NCBI GenBank assembly: GCA_973895155.1 | Contig: OZ316894.1 | Span: 682,001 to 746,000 of the forward strand | Direction: 5' to 3' | Length of the DNA stretch: 64,000 bases | Source of the DNA: Marsupella aquatica | Lineage: Eukaryota > Marchantiophyta | In this document: positions 1 through 11,580 of the stretch, piece after piece | Numbering within the stretch: the first letter of the stretch is position 1 | How the letters are laid out: each line of letters starts with the position of its first letter | Made by a program: the position numbers and the translations under genes | Notes under the pieces: generated by a model | What the model was told of the DNA's origin: nothing | What the model saw: only the letters and a program-made list of their open reading frames with translations | The model's database searches: none

Positions 1-1
1 T

Positions 2-1830
2 GTTCATGACAGGAGAGATGGAGAAGCTTCGGGCTTGGAGCTGGTTCCTATGATGGAACAAGAGGAGCAGATTGTTGTTGGGGTACCTCAAATTCAGCCA
101 GCAGCAGCAGCAGATCAGCCTAAATCATCTACTAGAAGAACTTCTAGTCGTTCTACTAGAGCTCCTACCAGGTATGGTCAATGGGCATACTCATCTAAGC
201 TAGATGATATTGACATTGCAGCTGATGAAGATGATATGGCTTTGATCTTGAAAGAAGGAGAGCCTTCTTCATACAGTGAGGCTTGTGCTTCAGAGCAGAA
301 GCATGAGTGGAATGCAACAATGCAGAGGGAGTTGCAATCTTTGAATGACAACAAGACATGGGAGCTAGTGGAGCTTCCAAGAGGCCAGCAAGTGGTGGAC
401 AGCAAGTGGATTTACAAGTTGAAGGATAGTCTTTCAGAGGGTGGAGACAAGATCTACAAGGCAAGGCTTGTTGCCAGGGGATTCACTCAGGAGAAATGAG
501 TGGATTACAATGAGGTCTTTTCACTGGTGGCTAAGTATTCCACAATTCGGATCTTGTATCAGCTTGTTGTGTTTTTTGGTTTGGTGATGGATCAGATGGA
601 TGTTGTTACTGCTTTTCTCTATGGCAACTTGGAAGAGATGATCTTCATGAGACAGCCACTAGGCTTTATGAAGAAGGGCCAAGAGAACTTAGTTTGCAGA
701 TTGCTCAAGTCCTTGTATGGATTGAAGCAATCTCCCAGACAGTGGAACAAGCGGTTTGATGATTTCATGTTTGCTCAAGGTTTTACAAGGATGGTGTATG
801 ATCCTTGTGTGTATACGAAATCAGTCAAGAATGATGTGTTTGGTTTCATCATTTTGGTTATTTATGTGGATGACATGCTGATTGTGGCTAAAGATCAATC
901 TGAGGTTGACAGTCTCAAGGCGAAATTGAGTGCTGAATTCAGGATGAAAGATCTTGGTAAGGCTAAGAAGATCTTAGGGATGGAGATTTTTAGGAACTCT
1001 GATACTGGACAGTTGTGCTTGAGTCAAGGCCAGTATGCAAGGAAAGTACTTGCACGATTCAACATGGAAAACTGTAAGCTAGTGAGTATTCCTATAGCTT
1101 CACATTTCAAGTTATCATCAACTTTCTCTCCTACGGATGCTGTGGAGAAAGGTCTGATGGCTAAGATTCCTTATGAAAAGGCAGTAGGCAGTCTGATGTA
1201 TTTGATGACTTGTACTAGGCCTGATTTGGCCCTAGCGATGGGCAAGGTTAGCAGATTCATGTCAAATCCAGGGAAGGTACATTGGGAAGCTGTGAAATGG
1301 ATTCTCAGGTATTTGAAAGGAACACAGGACTATGGATTACTATTTGATAACAGATCAGATAGAACGTTAGTTGGCTATGTAGATTCTGACTATGGAGGCT
1401 TCTGGATACAAGGAGGTCTACAATTGGTTTTGTATTTACTCTTGGAGGAGGATGTATCAGTTGGAAATCTACCTTGCAGAAGTGTATATCTCAGTCTACT
1501 ACAGAAGCAGAATATGTTGCAATAGCAGAAGCAGCAAAGGAAGCAATTTGGTTGGACAAGTTGATCGCGGAGATGGGTTTAGAGCATGGAAAAATGACTC
1601 TAAATTGTGATAGTCAGAGTGCTCTTCACTTGGCTGCTAACCAGGTGATGGATAGCAGGGTGAAGCACATTGATATTAGGTACCATTTTATCAGGCAAAC
1701 AGTGTTTGATAAAACTTTTGAGCTAGTCAAGATTGGAGGAAAGCTCAATCCCGCTGATGTCTTTACCAAAGTGATTCCTTTGGAGAGTTTCTCAAGACAT
1801 CGTGCTACTTTGCAAATTTTGCAGTTGTAG
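2..1830 (+). pseudogene. copia pol fragment: reverse transcriptase and RNase H
   Basis: The translation shows the copia-type reverse transcriptase (RVT_2): the W-x-x-A/T-M-x-x-E-L entry region near 310-350, a DVVTAFLYG-like stretch near 600-625, LYGLKQSPRQW near 712-745, and the catalytic YVDD at about 863-874. It then runs into RNase H, with STTEAEY, the HIDIRYHFIR segment and the NPADVFTK tail near 1748-1770. In life it would copy the element's RNA into cDNA. An in-frame TGA at 497-499 splits the frame just before the VDYNEVFS motif. A frameshift near 1395-1410 moves the frame between the RT connection and RNase H. The final stop is TAG at 1828-1830. Upstream coding runs off the window edge. 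Confidence 0.93.
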
Positions 1831-2037
1831 TACAAGTAGAGTTATTTAGCAATGTGTGGCTATTTGTACATGGATTACTCATTCCAGTTTGGCTACGGCT
1901 TAGTTCTAGTTAACCCTTAGTTAACCCTTGTGGTTTTTAGGGGGAGACCTGGTTTGGTGATTGTCTAGAACTTCCCGCTGAGGATTCCATATGGTAGCAT
2001 TTAGTCCAGTCCACAAGACAAGAGTCAAGGGGGAGTT

Positions 2038-2381
2038 TGTTAGATATTGCTCTAGTCTTGTGACTCATGAGCTAACCACAGTTAGTCTAACTCGGGTTAG
2101 GACTTAGCTAATGTTAGCGGTAGTGCTATTGTGCATATAGCCAGGGTTGATGCCAGACCCTGGTGGAACTTAGGCTCATTATTACGGAGCTAGTTGAGAG
2201 ATAGGGAGAGCTTGCGCTGTGGATGCTTGGTATGGCCTGTCGGCCTAGAGTGCAGTAAAGCTCTTGTGTGTTCTCGTGGACGTAGCCTCATGTGGAGGTG
2301 AACCACGTATCTCTCTGTGTTGACTCTTGTGCGTTGGATGGTTCATGGGCTTGCCGTTACAAATGTCGTCTATGCTCAACA
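2038..2381 (+). repeat. 3' LTR of the copia element
   Basis: It starts with TGTTAG directly after a purine-rich tract and ends with CTCAACA at 2381, giving TG...CA ends and about 344 bp. The right edge is set by the start of the opposite-strand gag coding sequence. The 5' LTR is not in the window, so the two LTRs cannot be compared. Confidence 0.75.
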
Positions 2382-2930
2382 GTAATAGTTGATGTTTTTC
2401 GGCCAACAACATATGTGCGATCAACTCAGAATATTTAGTGAAGTTCATGTTCCTGTATTGTGTGGATAGGACTAGGTTGGTGGAGTGGAATGTGGACAAT
2501 GTTTTCTCAATCTGCTCTTCATCTCCCACTGGTTGTCCACAGATGGCCAATTGTGCAACAATTCTGAATAGTTTGCTTTTGTAATTGACAATAGTTTTGT
2601 GGTCTTGAACTCTAAGATTAACCCAGTCATGCCTTGCTACAGGTAGAAAAATTGAGCGCATGTGGTCAAATCTTGAGTGTAGGTCATCCCAGAGGATGCG
2701 GGGAATATATTCATTCCTGTACTGGCATTTTAGGGAGTCTACAAGGTGATGTCTAATTAGAATTAAGGCTTTAGCCTTCTGCTGCAAAGTCGGACCGGCA
2801 TCCGTTGAATGGTGTCTTGCAGATCTTTAGAGGCAAGGCGTTCTTCGATATCTAGAGACCAAGATAGATAGTTGGATCCGTCTATATTCAACGCTTGGAA
2901 GTAGAGTTTTTTGATAGTATTTGTGGTCAT
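2382..2930 (-). pseudogene. copia gag fragment (UBN2-type)
   Basis: From ATG at 2930 the protein has the typical gag opening (FQALNIDGSNYLSWSLDIE), then a frameshift near 2785-2795. It continues in another frame with LWDDLHSRFDH, HKTIVNYKSKLFRIVAQL and GDEEQIEKTLSTF, the UBN2 signature of copia gag proteins. The frame runs up to the junction with the inserted LTR at 2381. Gag would form the virus-like particle. This copy is broken by the frameshift and by the insertion. Confidence 0.85.
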
Positions 2931-3398
2931 TGTGGGTGTCCAAAGATTGAGGGGAATTTGTGATTCTCAATTGAATGATCATTGTATGAGATACAGTAAA
3001 ATGGGAAAGTCACTTATCTTTTGTAATTTGCGCCTGCACCTTTCTCGTTTCCTTGTCCCGGAGTTATTATTGGGTAGACATTTCTTGCTCAGCTGTTTGT
3101 AGTAGCATTCAACGCTGTCCGGATTTGAGGATTGGCTGCCTTGGATGTGCTTGGGGAGATTGCTCGGATGTTCGATTGTATCCTTGAATAAAGTTATGGA
3201 GATTGGTTGGCGATATCATTAGGCGGTGAATGTTTGGTGGGATGGAATCGCCTATGTGGGAAATGGACTAATTTGCAATCCAAATCTCATGCCAATTTTA
3301 CAGAGATCTGTGTATAATTTCGTAAGGAGACCCCTCCACATCTAATTCTCACTTCTAAAGGAAAAAATTGAATGTAGAGCCTACTCATGCTGATAACG

Positions 3399-3541
3399 TG
3401 TTGAGTACTACATTGAATACTCTTCTCATTCATGTAGGGAAACATATATACATAGAGGTAGTTACTCAGGTGGTTGTAGTAACTACCTTAGGTTAGTGGT
3501 TACACCATGATTTGGAGTAGACTTAACCTTAGGTTACAACA
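3399..3541 (-). repeat. short LTR of the minus-strand copia
   Basis: On the minus strand it begins TGTTGTAACC at 3541 and ends ACTCAACA at 3399, about 143 bp. It is followed by a leader resembling a tRNA-primer site. A related truncated LTR lies at 58713-58790. The limits rest on the TG/CA ends and the leader position, so they are approximate. Confidence 0.55.
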
Positions 3542-4973
3542 GCTTTTAAATATGTGGAGGAGGTCCACATTTGGAATGAGAATTATTCAGACGGAAGTCA
3601 AAGATTAATCAGATATTGGTCATCGTGACTTATTTTCCGAACAATCAGGTCCGCCTCGCTAGCCATTTCCAGTGTCGCTAGCAAAATTTCCTGTTTTCTC
3701 GTTGAATTGTCAGCCGAGGATTGAGGAAAACAACTGCCAGATTGGCATTCCAGTGTCAAGAACATTAAATTTAGTGGTTGATTGCTGCCTGACTGTTTTT
3801 GGATTAATTCCAAGGAAGAATGTTGTCTTTCCACCAGACGTCTTCAACATCTCACCCAAGCAAATTCAAGCCAAAAAGAAGAGATAACAGATTAAGCGCA
3901 GCTACTATGGTAAGAGCAGGAGTTTTTATGATAGCAAGGTGTTCTCCTTCATTTGAATACTTACCTAATGCTCTGATTGTTATCACTTCTCTCTCAAGAC
4001 CTTCTATACACATGAATCTATTTTCTTGAAGTAGGCATGGGCCCAGCAGAAGCAACAGACGCATGCCACTCCACTATTCCTTGCAGAACTATGCTCCCTT
4101 CTACGTTCACGCGCACGGTCTATGAGCTTTCGGATTCATTCATGCCGTCAACGTAGCAAAGTTTCTACTGCAAATACAGTCCACTTTCCTGCCTTGTCCG
4201 ATAATCCTTCACGATAGTACTGTACAGTGCATCATTCCATTCTCGCGTCATTTGAGAATTATTCCCTTACGCCTTCCCTAACCCCAGAGTAGCTAACAAG
4301 CTTTCGAGCACGTTTCACGACCGTATCTTGCGTGAGAAGCTCAGACAGTTGAGATGCAGATGGAACTTCATATCGTTTTGGTCGAATCCAGACTGTCAAC
4401 TCCCTTTGAAGCAGAAGAACATGGCCACTTTACTAGAATTGAATTATCTAATCTTCGACATGGATGTATTCGAAGATCTGAATACATCCATCAGTCTCGG
4501 CCAAAGGCTTCCTGCAAGTCGATGAACTCGAAGACTCATTGCTTGAAGTTTTCTGCTGGTGGAGGTCGCCATCCGCGCATTTGATCTTTATGCCCTTGAT
4601 TTTCGTCTCCTGTCACCAATGTGAGTTCCCTTCCAGTACCATGTTCACAGCAAGGCAGCTACTGTATGCAAACTCTTCTTTTGATCTAAGGACAATACTC
4701 AACTAAGATGTCAAAAGAGGTTCTTATATATCAAGCCAACAGCTTGATTTCACGCACCTATAATTTCGACACTCAAAACGAAACTTGCGTGATATTTCTC
4801 TTACATGAAATGGTCTTTCAGCCAGAAGAGGGCTAGGTACAACCCCCAATTGCAGAATCTCAAAATTAATGTTACAGAATTGCGACACCCAAAACCTGAT
4901 TGTATCTGCGCTGCCAGTGACTACTGATTTGAAGTCACTTTCCAGCCAGCCCAACACAGCTTTCAATCTGGGT
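3542..4973. other. intergenic, no gene recognised
   Basis: No domain-bearing frame is visible. The part nearest 4974 is the 3' flank of the PPR gene. About 60 bases past its stop it resembles the sequence just past the stop of the PPR pseudogene at 44691 onwards, which supports paralogy of the two genes beyond their coding regions. Confidence 0.5.
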
Positions 4974-7900
4974 TCACCAGAAATCACCACAAGAACACAT
5001 TCCATCTTTAAAATGGTGGAACCGATTTGCATCCCTTGCAATAATCTCGCGTCCGGTCACCTTAGAGATATACTTGGTTGCTGAGTGGCAATCTGAACAC
5101 ACCCGAAGGTTCTTACTTACACGAATAGGTTCTCCCCAAGGTAGGTGCATAAGTCCGTAAGCCATAGCCAACTTCTCACTATGAGAGCAAAGAGCTAGCT
5201 CTTTATCCTCTTCATTGATATCATGCAATACAAGCTGGGTATCCGGAATGTAGCCTTCCGCCTTCAGTTTTTCACTCAATTTATTCAGCTCAGTATAGAT
5301 TGCCTCCGCTTCTGGGTGAGATGTATCCCCCACCACAAATTCATGGATCTTGTTATGAACTTCGATCCAGCTACGTCCTGGCTCCTTCCGAACACCTCTC
5401 TCTTGCATCATAGTGCGCACAGATGACACCTTCTCCCACATCCCAGCTGCAGCATAAATATTGGAGAGCAGCACATATGTAGAGGCCTTACCGGGTTCCA
5501 ACTTGAAAAGCTCGTTAGCGGCCAGTTCACCCAGCTCCACGTTACCGTAAGTTCTACAAGCCCCAAGCAAGGCTGTCCAAGTTACATCATCTGGTTCGAT
5601 CGGCATCTCACTGATCAACTGCTTTGCTTCTTCCACGTGTCCCGCCCGCCCAAGAATATCCACCATGAGGGTATAGTGCAAAACAGTACGCTCGATACCA
5701 TATTCTTGCGTCATAGCAGAAAAGATTCTACGACCATCATCAACAAGGCCTCCATGAGAACAGGCTGACAACACAGCTGTGAATGACGTCTCGGTGGGCT
5801 TCACATGGCCTGCATTCATTTGTCTGAAAAGTTCCAGGGCTTCCTGCCCATATCCGTGTTGTGCAAGTCCACCGATCATTATGTTCCAAGTGACTACATC
5901 GCGTTTCTCCATTCTGTTAAAAACAAGTCGGGCGTCAGCTATACTGCCACTCTCTGCATACATGTGAACGAGTGCACTACCCACACGCAAATCCGACTCC
6001 AGTCCGGCTTTGCTAGCGTGGCCATGAAGCTCCTTCACCCACTCCAAAGCCCCCGCACTTGCAGATGCATTCAGAATACTCGCATAAGTGAATGCATCTG
6101 GTTCAAAGCCTTCCCGTCTCATTTGGAGAAACAACCAATATGCGTCATGCCCAGATCCATGTTGTGCAAGCCCTCCTATCATTACATTCCATGTGATTAC
6201 ATCGCGTTTCTCCATTCTGTCAAAGACCAGTCGGGCATCATCTATACTGCCAATCTTCGCATACATGTGAACGAGTGCATTGCCCACACGCAAATCCGAC
6301 TCCAGTCCGGCTTTGCTAGCGTGGCCATGAAGCTCCTTCACCCACTCCAAAGCCCCCGCACTTGCAGATGCATTCAGAATACTCGCATAAGTGAATGCAT
6401 CTGGTTCAAAGCCTTCTCGTCTCATTTCGAGAAACATTCGATATGCTTCATGCCCAGATCCATGTTGTGCAAGCCCTCCTATCATTACATTCCATGTGAT
6501 TACATCGCGTTTCTCCATTCTGTTAAAAACAAGTCGGGCGTCAGCTATACTGCCACTCTCTGCATACATGTGAACGAGTGCACTACCCACACGCAAATCC
6601 GACTCCAGTCCGGCTTTGCTAGCGTGGCCATGAAGCTCCTTCACCCACTCCAAAGCCCCCGCACTTGCAGATGCATTCAGGATGGTCACATAAGTGAATG
6701 CATCTGGTTCAAAGCCTTCCCGTCTCATTTGGAGAAACAACCGATATGCTTCATGCCCACATCCATGTTGTGCAAGCCCTCCTATCATTACATTCCATGT
6801 GATTACATCGCGTTTCTCCATTCTGTCAAAGACCAGTCGGGCATCATCTACAGTGCCAATCTTCGCATACATGTGAACGAGTGCATTGCCCACACGCAAA
6901 TCCGACTCCAGTCCGGCTTTGCTAGCGTGGCCATGAAGCTCCTTCACCCACTCCAAAGCCCCCGCACTTGCAGATGCATTCAGGATGGTCACATAAGTGA
7001 TTTCATTTGGTTCGAAGCCTTGGCGTCTCATTTCAAGAAACATTCGATATGCTTCATGCCCAGATCCATGTTGTGCAAGCCCTCCTATCATTACAGTCCA
7101 TGTGATTACATCGCGTTTCTCCATTCTGTCAAAGACCAGTCGGGCATCATCTATACTGCCAATCTTCGCATACATGTGAACGAGTGCACTACCCACACGC
7201 AAATCCGACTCCAGTCCGGCCTTGCTAGCGTGGCCATGAACCTCCTTCACCCACTCCAAAGCCCCCGCACTTGCAGATGCATTCAGGATGCTCGCATAAG
7301 TGATTGCATTTGGTTCGAAGCCTTCGCGTCTCATTTGGAGAAAAAATCGATATGCTTCATGCCCACATCCATGTTGTGCAAGTCCCCCGATCATTACGTT
7401 CCATGTGAATACATTGTGTTTCTCCATTCTCTCAAAAACAAGTCGGGCGTCATCTATACTGCCACTCTTTGCATACATGTGGACCAGTGCAGTGCCCACA
7501 CGCAAGTCTGACTCCAGTCCTGCTTCGGCAGCATGGCCATGAATCTCCTTCACCCACTCCAAAGCCCCCGCACTTGCAGATGCATTCAGGATGCTCAGAT
7601 AAGTGATTGCATCTGGTTCGAAGCCTTCAAGTCTCATTTGGAGAAACAGTCCATATGCTTCATGCCCACATCCTTGTTGTGCAAGTCCACCGATCATTAC
7701 AGTCCATGTGACTACATCGCGTTTCTCCATTCTGTCAAAAACCAGTCGGGCGTCACCTATCCTGCCACTCTCTGCATACATGTGAACCAGCGCAGAGCCC
7801 ACACGCAAATCTGACTCCAGTCCCGCTTTCCTAGCGTGGCCATGAACGTCCTTCACCCATGCCAAACCCCCATCACATGCGGATGCATTCAGGATGCTCG

Positions 7901-8591
7901 TATAGGTGATTGCATTTGGTTCGAAGCCATCCCGTCTCATTTGGAGGAATAGTCGATATGCTTCCACACCATCACCACGTTGTGCACATGCTCCAATCAT
8001 AACATTCCATGTAATGACATTTCGATTAGTCAACTTTTCAAAAACTTTCCTTGCCTCGGTGATGCACCCACATTTAGCGTACATCAGTACGAGAGCAGAC
8101 CCTACACGCACGTCCGATTCAAAGCCGGCATGTCGAATACCCTGATGAATTTCTTTTCCCCAATTGAGAGCTAATGGGCTTGAACATGCATTCAGGATGC
8201 TCAGATACGTGATCTCATTCGGCTTCACGCCTTCTTGGCGCATTAGATTGAAAATTTCGAGTGCAGATTCAGCATGATCACTCCTAGCGTATCCCGCAAT
8301 CATGCTGGTCCAAGTAATAACACTCTTCTTCTGAATTTCATCAAAAACTCTACGTGCATCCGATAAACCTCCGCATTTGATATACACATTCAAAAGCGTG
8401 ATTGCCACATATGAATTTTCGTGAATTCCACTCTCGATGATGCAATCATGAATTTGCTTGGCTCCTGAAAGGTCCTTCTGTTGCAAGCACATTTGCAGAA
8501 CTTTAACATATGTGTACGAGTCTATAGCAATGCCTCGCTGTAGACGATCTTTCAACATAGCAATTGTTTGACCCGTGGTACCAGGATGCAT
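4974..8591 (-). CDS. PLS-class pentatricopeptide repeat protein with E and DYW domains
   Basis: Predicted organelle RNA-binding protein of about 1,205 residues, expected to direct C-to-U editing of mitochondrial or plastid transcripts. After a short N-terminus come roughly nine P-L-S triplets of about 101 residues each, with motifs such as ALVHMYAKSGSIDDARLVF and DVITWNVMIGGLAQHG. A terminal P2-L2-S2 block follows, then the E region (PDDVTWTALLGACRTYGNVE), a PG box (RKEPGRSWIEV) and a DYW deaminase. The deaminase has the zinc ligands HSEKLA and CSDCH and ends CSCGDFW; the usual terminal DYW is DFW here. The gene is intronless as seen. The frame is open to a stop near 8790, but the first ATG is at 8591; an upstream exon could supply a transit peptide. 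The middle triplets are nearly identical at DNA level. Predicted specificity residues (position 5 and the last) vary between T/N and N/D in the S motifs. Confidence 0.95.
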   Translation of the reverse strand: MHPGTTGQTIAMLKDRLQRGIAIDSYTYVKVLQMCLQQKDLSGAKQIHDCIIESGIHENSYVAITLLNVYIKCGGLSDARRVFDEIQKKSVITWTSMIAGYARSDHAESALEIFNLMRQEGVKPNEITYLSILNACSSPLALNWGKEIHQGIRHAGFESDVRVGSALVLMYAKCGCITEARKVFEKLTNRNVITWNVMIGACAQRGDGVEAYRLFLQMRRDGFEPNAITYTSILNASACDGGLAWVKDVHGHARKAGLESDLRVGSALVHMYAESGRIGDARLVFDRMEKRDVVTWTVMIGGLAQQGCGHEAYGLFLQMRLEGFEPDAITYLSILNASASAGALEWVKEIHGHAAEAGLESDLRVGTALVHMYAKSGSIDDARLVFERMEKHNVFTWNVMIGGLAQHGCGHEAYRFFLQMRREGFEPNAITYASILNASASAGALEWVKEVHGHASKAGLESDLRVGSALVHMYAKIGSIDDARLVFDRMEKRDVITWTVMIGGLAQHGSGHEAYRMFLEMRRQGFEPNEITYVTILNASASAGALEWVKELHGHASKAGLESDLRVGNALVHMYAKIGTVDDARLVFDRMEKRDVITWNVMIGGLAQHGCGHEAYRLFLQMRREGFEPDAFTYVTILNASASAGALEWVKELHGHASKAGLESDLRVGSALVHMYAESGSIADARLVFNRMEKRDVITWNVMIGGLAQHGSGHEAYRMFLEMRREGFEPDAFTYASILNASASAGALEWVKELHGHASKAGLESDLRVGNALVHMYAKIGSIDDARLVFDRMEKRDVITWNVMIGGLAQHGSGHDAYWLFLQMRREGFEPDAFTYASILNASASAGALEWVKELHGHASKAGLESDLRVGSALVHMYAESGSIADARLVFNRMEKRDVVTWNIMIGGLAQHGYGQEALELFRQMNAGHVKPTETSFTAVLSACSHGGLVDDGRRIFSAMTQEYGIERTVLHYTLMVDILGRAGHVEEAKQLISEMPIEPDDVTWTALLGACRTYGNVELGELAANELFKLEPGKASTYVLLSNIYAAAGMWEKVSSVRTMMQERGVRKEPGRSWIEVHNKIHEFVVGDTSHPEAEAIYTELNKLSEKLKAEGYIPDTQLVLHDINEEDKELALCSHSEKLAMAYGLMHLPWGEPIRVSKNLRVCSDCHSATKYISKVTGREIIARDANRFHHFKDGMCSCGDFW
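5850..8000 (-). repeat. 303-bp tandem repeats inside the PPR gene
   Basis: About seven units repeat every 303 bp (101 codons, one P-L-S triplet). For example the segment CCCGCACTTGCAGATGCATT recurs near 6055, 6358, 6661, 6964, 7267 and 7570. Units differ at only a few positions. The outermost units (near 5900 and 7900) are more diverged, as expected from unequal crossing-over or gene conversion within the array. Confidence 0.9.
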
Positions 8592-11004
8592 ATGCCTACT
8601 GCCAATACCTTTTGCAGTGACTTGAGACCGATCTCTCGTGCAATAACTAACATTAGATGGAAATCTGCAGTGAGTAACCAAATTCGCCCTTGCCTTAACC
8701 CACGCTGGGGTTGACCATCCATCCACCCAAAGAGCTAGTCTTGTCAACTTCTGATTGAACTCAGGTGCTCTGGGCTTCCTCTGTCAGCACCACAACCCAC
8801 GATCAGATCTGCTACCAGGATAAAATCCAGGAGATTCCACGAGGTGCAATGAATTTGTAGTTATTTCTTGACGACTATGTTTCCAGTGATCTTTCTACAA
8901 TGAGTGTTCAGAAATGGATAGCAGACCGGTAAGCCTCTCGAGTTCTAGGGTGCATTCCTACCTCCGTCCAAAGATGTATTTTCTTGTCTCCCTTGTTCTG
9001 CTGTGATCTTTGGTACAGATAACTTGCAAAAGTTAAATGACTCCTTTCCAACTGAGAGTAACGGCTATCTGTCAAGAATGCAATGATCTTAGAATAGAAT
9101 ATTGAAATAATTGTGAAAGGCATATCCAGGTATCAACAAGCTCGTTCCTTCTCCCGTATTTCACTGTACCCACAGAAAGGACAGAGTCAAGAGCCTATCG
9201 AATTGGTACTAAAATACTTCAGCCAGAAGTCACATGTTATCCTTGGGTTGTGTACAGGACAGACTCTTAGGGCATCTTGACAGGCGTTCATTTGTAAGTT
9301 GCCTACACTGTCCTTTCTGCGCTATACACAAACCAGAATCTCAGGTTTCTGAAAAGAGACTACTTAGAAATAAAGCCTGGCCATCATCTGTAGAATCCAT
9401 CGTGATTAGACACAGATGACATGAACGTGAAAGCGCTTCCCTCCCTCTCTCCTACAATTCAGAAATAAAGGCTATCCATCATTCTTGAACTTGGCTCTTA
9501 TACAATCCGTGAAGAGACACATACGACATGAATGTAACAGCCTCCCCTCCCCTCCCCTCCCCTCCCCCCCCACCCTGTGCTTCTTAACACGAAAAAGGAA
9601 TCAAACTTGAAGTTCAACTCAAGTTCAACTCAAGTTCATAAGCCTCATAGCAGGAAATTCCCGCAACTATAAATGTCACACCGTGGTGCTGGAACAAGAG
9701 TTTCTGTTTAAAAGTAGGTACGCATAACGTTGAAATCGCTCTTCAGTCTCATTACCTGAAGGCCGTGTACAAGAACAATGGCGGATGCCAATACCAATCA
9801 AACCGGAAGATGAAGGATAAACTCTGCAAATCAAACGTCTTTGTTGAGAATGTATTCAAGGTCGTTTGGTCACATCAAATCCAACAAAATGACATGCATA
9901 CAAAATTAATCATACCTGGCTGAGGACTGTTGCCTAAAGCGGTCCATATCCAAAAGTTCCATCGAGTCAGCTCCGTTCCCGTGCCGGGAATACGGAGCTC
10001 AATGGTACAGTTTTGAGAAATACGATCTTACCTGTTTGACAAAGGTTCAAATCAGTCTAAGTAGTGCAATCTTGCAGAGCCCTCAAATTTCAAGTCTCAT
10101 CTTTCCTTCCCATGGACTAAGGAAAGAATATTCATTACGCGAAGGCTCTGTTGGGGAAACCTTGCCCGGGCAGAGGAATCTCCGCTCAGCGTAACAGTTG
10201 GAGGAAGCCCTAGAAGCATAGCAGTAGCGGTATCTTCTCCAGGATCAATTCCTCCTGCTGGACTCTTTACGAATCATCCCAGCTTTGCCATCAAAACTTG
10301 AGAATCACAAGTTTTGAGAAGAAAAAGTATGAGAAGATCTTCCATCCAAACCCCAAAGCAACCCACCGTCATACCTGTACATTGCCCTCTGAAAAACTAT
10401 GGCGCGAGTGCTCTTGTTTATCGCCCTCCAAGAAAGAACCCTTTCCAACTGACGTGTCCTGCATACCAAACGAAGAATTGACGACATTTCTTCAAAGAAG
10501 AACTGCCGAACAAGTGTTATGCAGACCGTGTAAGTAGCAAATTGGGCAGGCTCGACAATTCGTTCAGAACAACAAGTTGAAGCAAGTGGCAACAAAATTG
10601 ATCTAGATTGTGACGGGAAATCAGGAGACGGGCAGCAGGAGACGTCATGCAAGAAATGAGCAGGACTTGAACCAGGATGGACAGTATCCCGGGCTGAAAA
10701 AGAGATTCTGTCCCGCTTCCTTGGGCGCTCAGAGGTGAGAAGTATTGTTGCCCAGCAATCTAAGGTCGAAACGCAGAAGAACATCCAGTATAGCTAGGGC
10801 CTTACTAGGAATTCTCTGCCCAAAGGACATGACGAGAGGCGGTGTAAAAGTGGTAACGCGAACCTAACAGGGATCACTGGATTCGTCAGCATGTAGCTAC
10901 GCACAGCTCGATACCAACTCCCCGAGAAGTAACTATAGCAATTCAGCAATCCGAAGCCACTACGACAAGTAATTCTTAGCAGATTGTGAATTCTACAAGG
11001 ATTG
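8592..11004. other. intergenic, 5' flank of the PPR gene
   Basis: The promoter and 5' end of the PPR gene should lie in the first few hundred bases. Short open frames (for example 10305-10784 minus) show no domain or biased composition and I do not call them. The only marked feature is a CT-rich microsatellite at 9541-9574. Confidence 0.45.
9541..9574. repeat. (CTCCC)n microsatellite
   Basis: Five to six tandem CCTCC units followed by a run of C, in the upstream region of the PPR gene. Confidence 0.9.
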
Positions 11005-11580
11005 TTAGCTCATTAAATTAACTGCTGAACCACCATCCAATAATACATTCTTAATCTTGGTTCCTTTTATATTTAACTGTACCATTGCTCCCTTATCAGC
11101 TAATATTGTCTTTTCCAACTTATAAGTTGGTGTTCGTGGTATTTCCTGCTGATTATCTTCTTCATTTCTTGTTGTAGTTGTCCTTTCCCTTACCTCGCTG
11201 GTATTTGGTACTGCTGTCTCTTGTGCTCCCTCACTCATTTTCTTGAACAATGCTTCTATGCATTGTGCAGCTATACATAACAATTCTTCAACAGTTAAGT
11301 CCACTTTAGCCTTTGAAATAACCTCTACCAATTTCTTTATAATCTCTTGCTCACTTTTCTCTCTGATTTGTTCCGTTCTCAATGGTTCTTCCCTTAATGA
11401 TTCATCACTTATTGGGTCTTCCTCATGTGTAAAGGACTCTCTGATTTCTTCTTTAAAACTCTCATCAGACTCTAAAATTTCAGCTCCATCTTCTATTCTA
11501 TCATCCAAACCCATTAATCTTTCTGGTCTTGGCAGCAATCCTGTAGCGAACCTAGAGGATGAGGAGACCATGATGAGCAT
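11005..11580 (-). pseudogene. LTR retroelement gag-protease fragment
   Basis: A 191-residue frame from ATG at 11580. The N-terminal two thirds are acidic and Lys/Glu-rich. The C-terminus reads as a retroviral-type aspartic protease start: MVQLNIKGTKIKNVLLDGGS, with DGGSAVNLM at the active-site position, where DTG/DSG is usual. It stops directly after this motif (TAA near 11005), so the rest of protease and pol is missing. I infer a truncated Ty3/gypsy-like element, since copia proteases differ in this region. Confidence 0.7.

Larger units (their letters stand above)
2..2381 (+). mobile_element. Ty1/copia LTR retrotransposon, 3' part
   Basis: The window opens inside a copia element. The pol frame (reverse transcriptase and RNase H) is followed by a noncoding tail, a purine tract at about 2026-2035 and a 3' LTR at 2038-2381. 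The 5' part lies outside the window. At 2382 the sequence changes abruptly to the gag of another copia element on the opposite strand, so this element inserted into that gag. Pol carries a nonsense codon and a frameshift, so this copy is not autonomous. Confidence 0.93.
2382..3541 (-). mobile_element. second copia element, 5' part (LTR, leader, gag), minus strand
   Basis: Reading right to left, a short LTR (3541-3399) is followed by a primer-binding-like CGTTATCAGCA stretch, a leader and then gag from 2930. The element is cut at 2381/2382 by the first copia LTR. A related gag and leader lie in plus orientation at 58713-61000, so the family has at least two copies here. Confidence 0.75.

Noticed and set aside
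5805-7511. 568-codon open frame on the plus strand
   Set aside because: It is antisense to the 303-bp PPR repeats. The repeat length is a multiple of three, so an open antisense frame is copied with each unit. It has no domain of its own.
10305-10784. 159-codon minus-strand frame
   Set aside because: No recognisable motif, no neighbour context, and an overlapping frame on the other strand; treated as chance.
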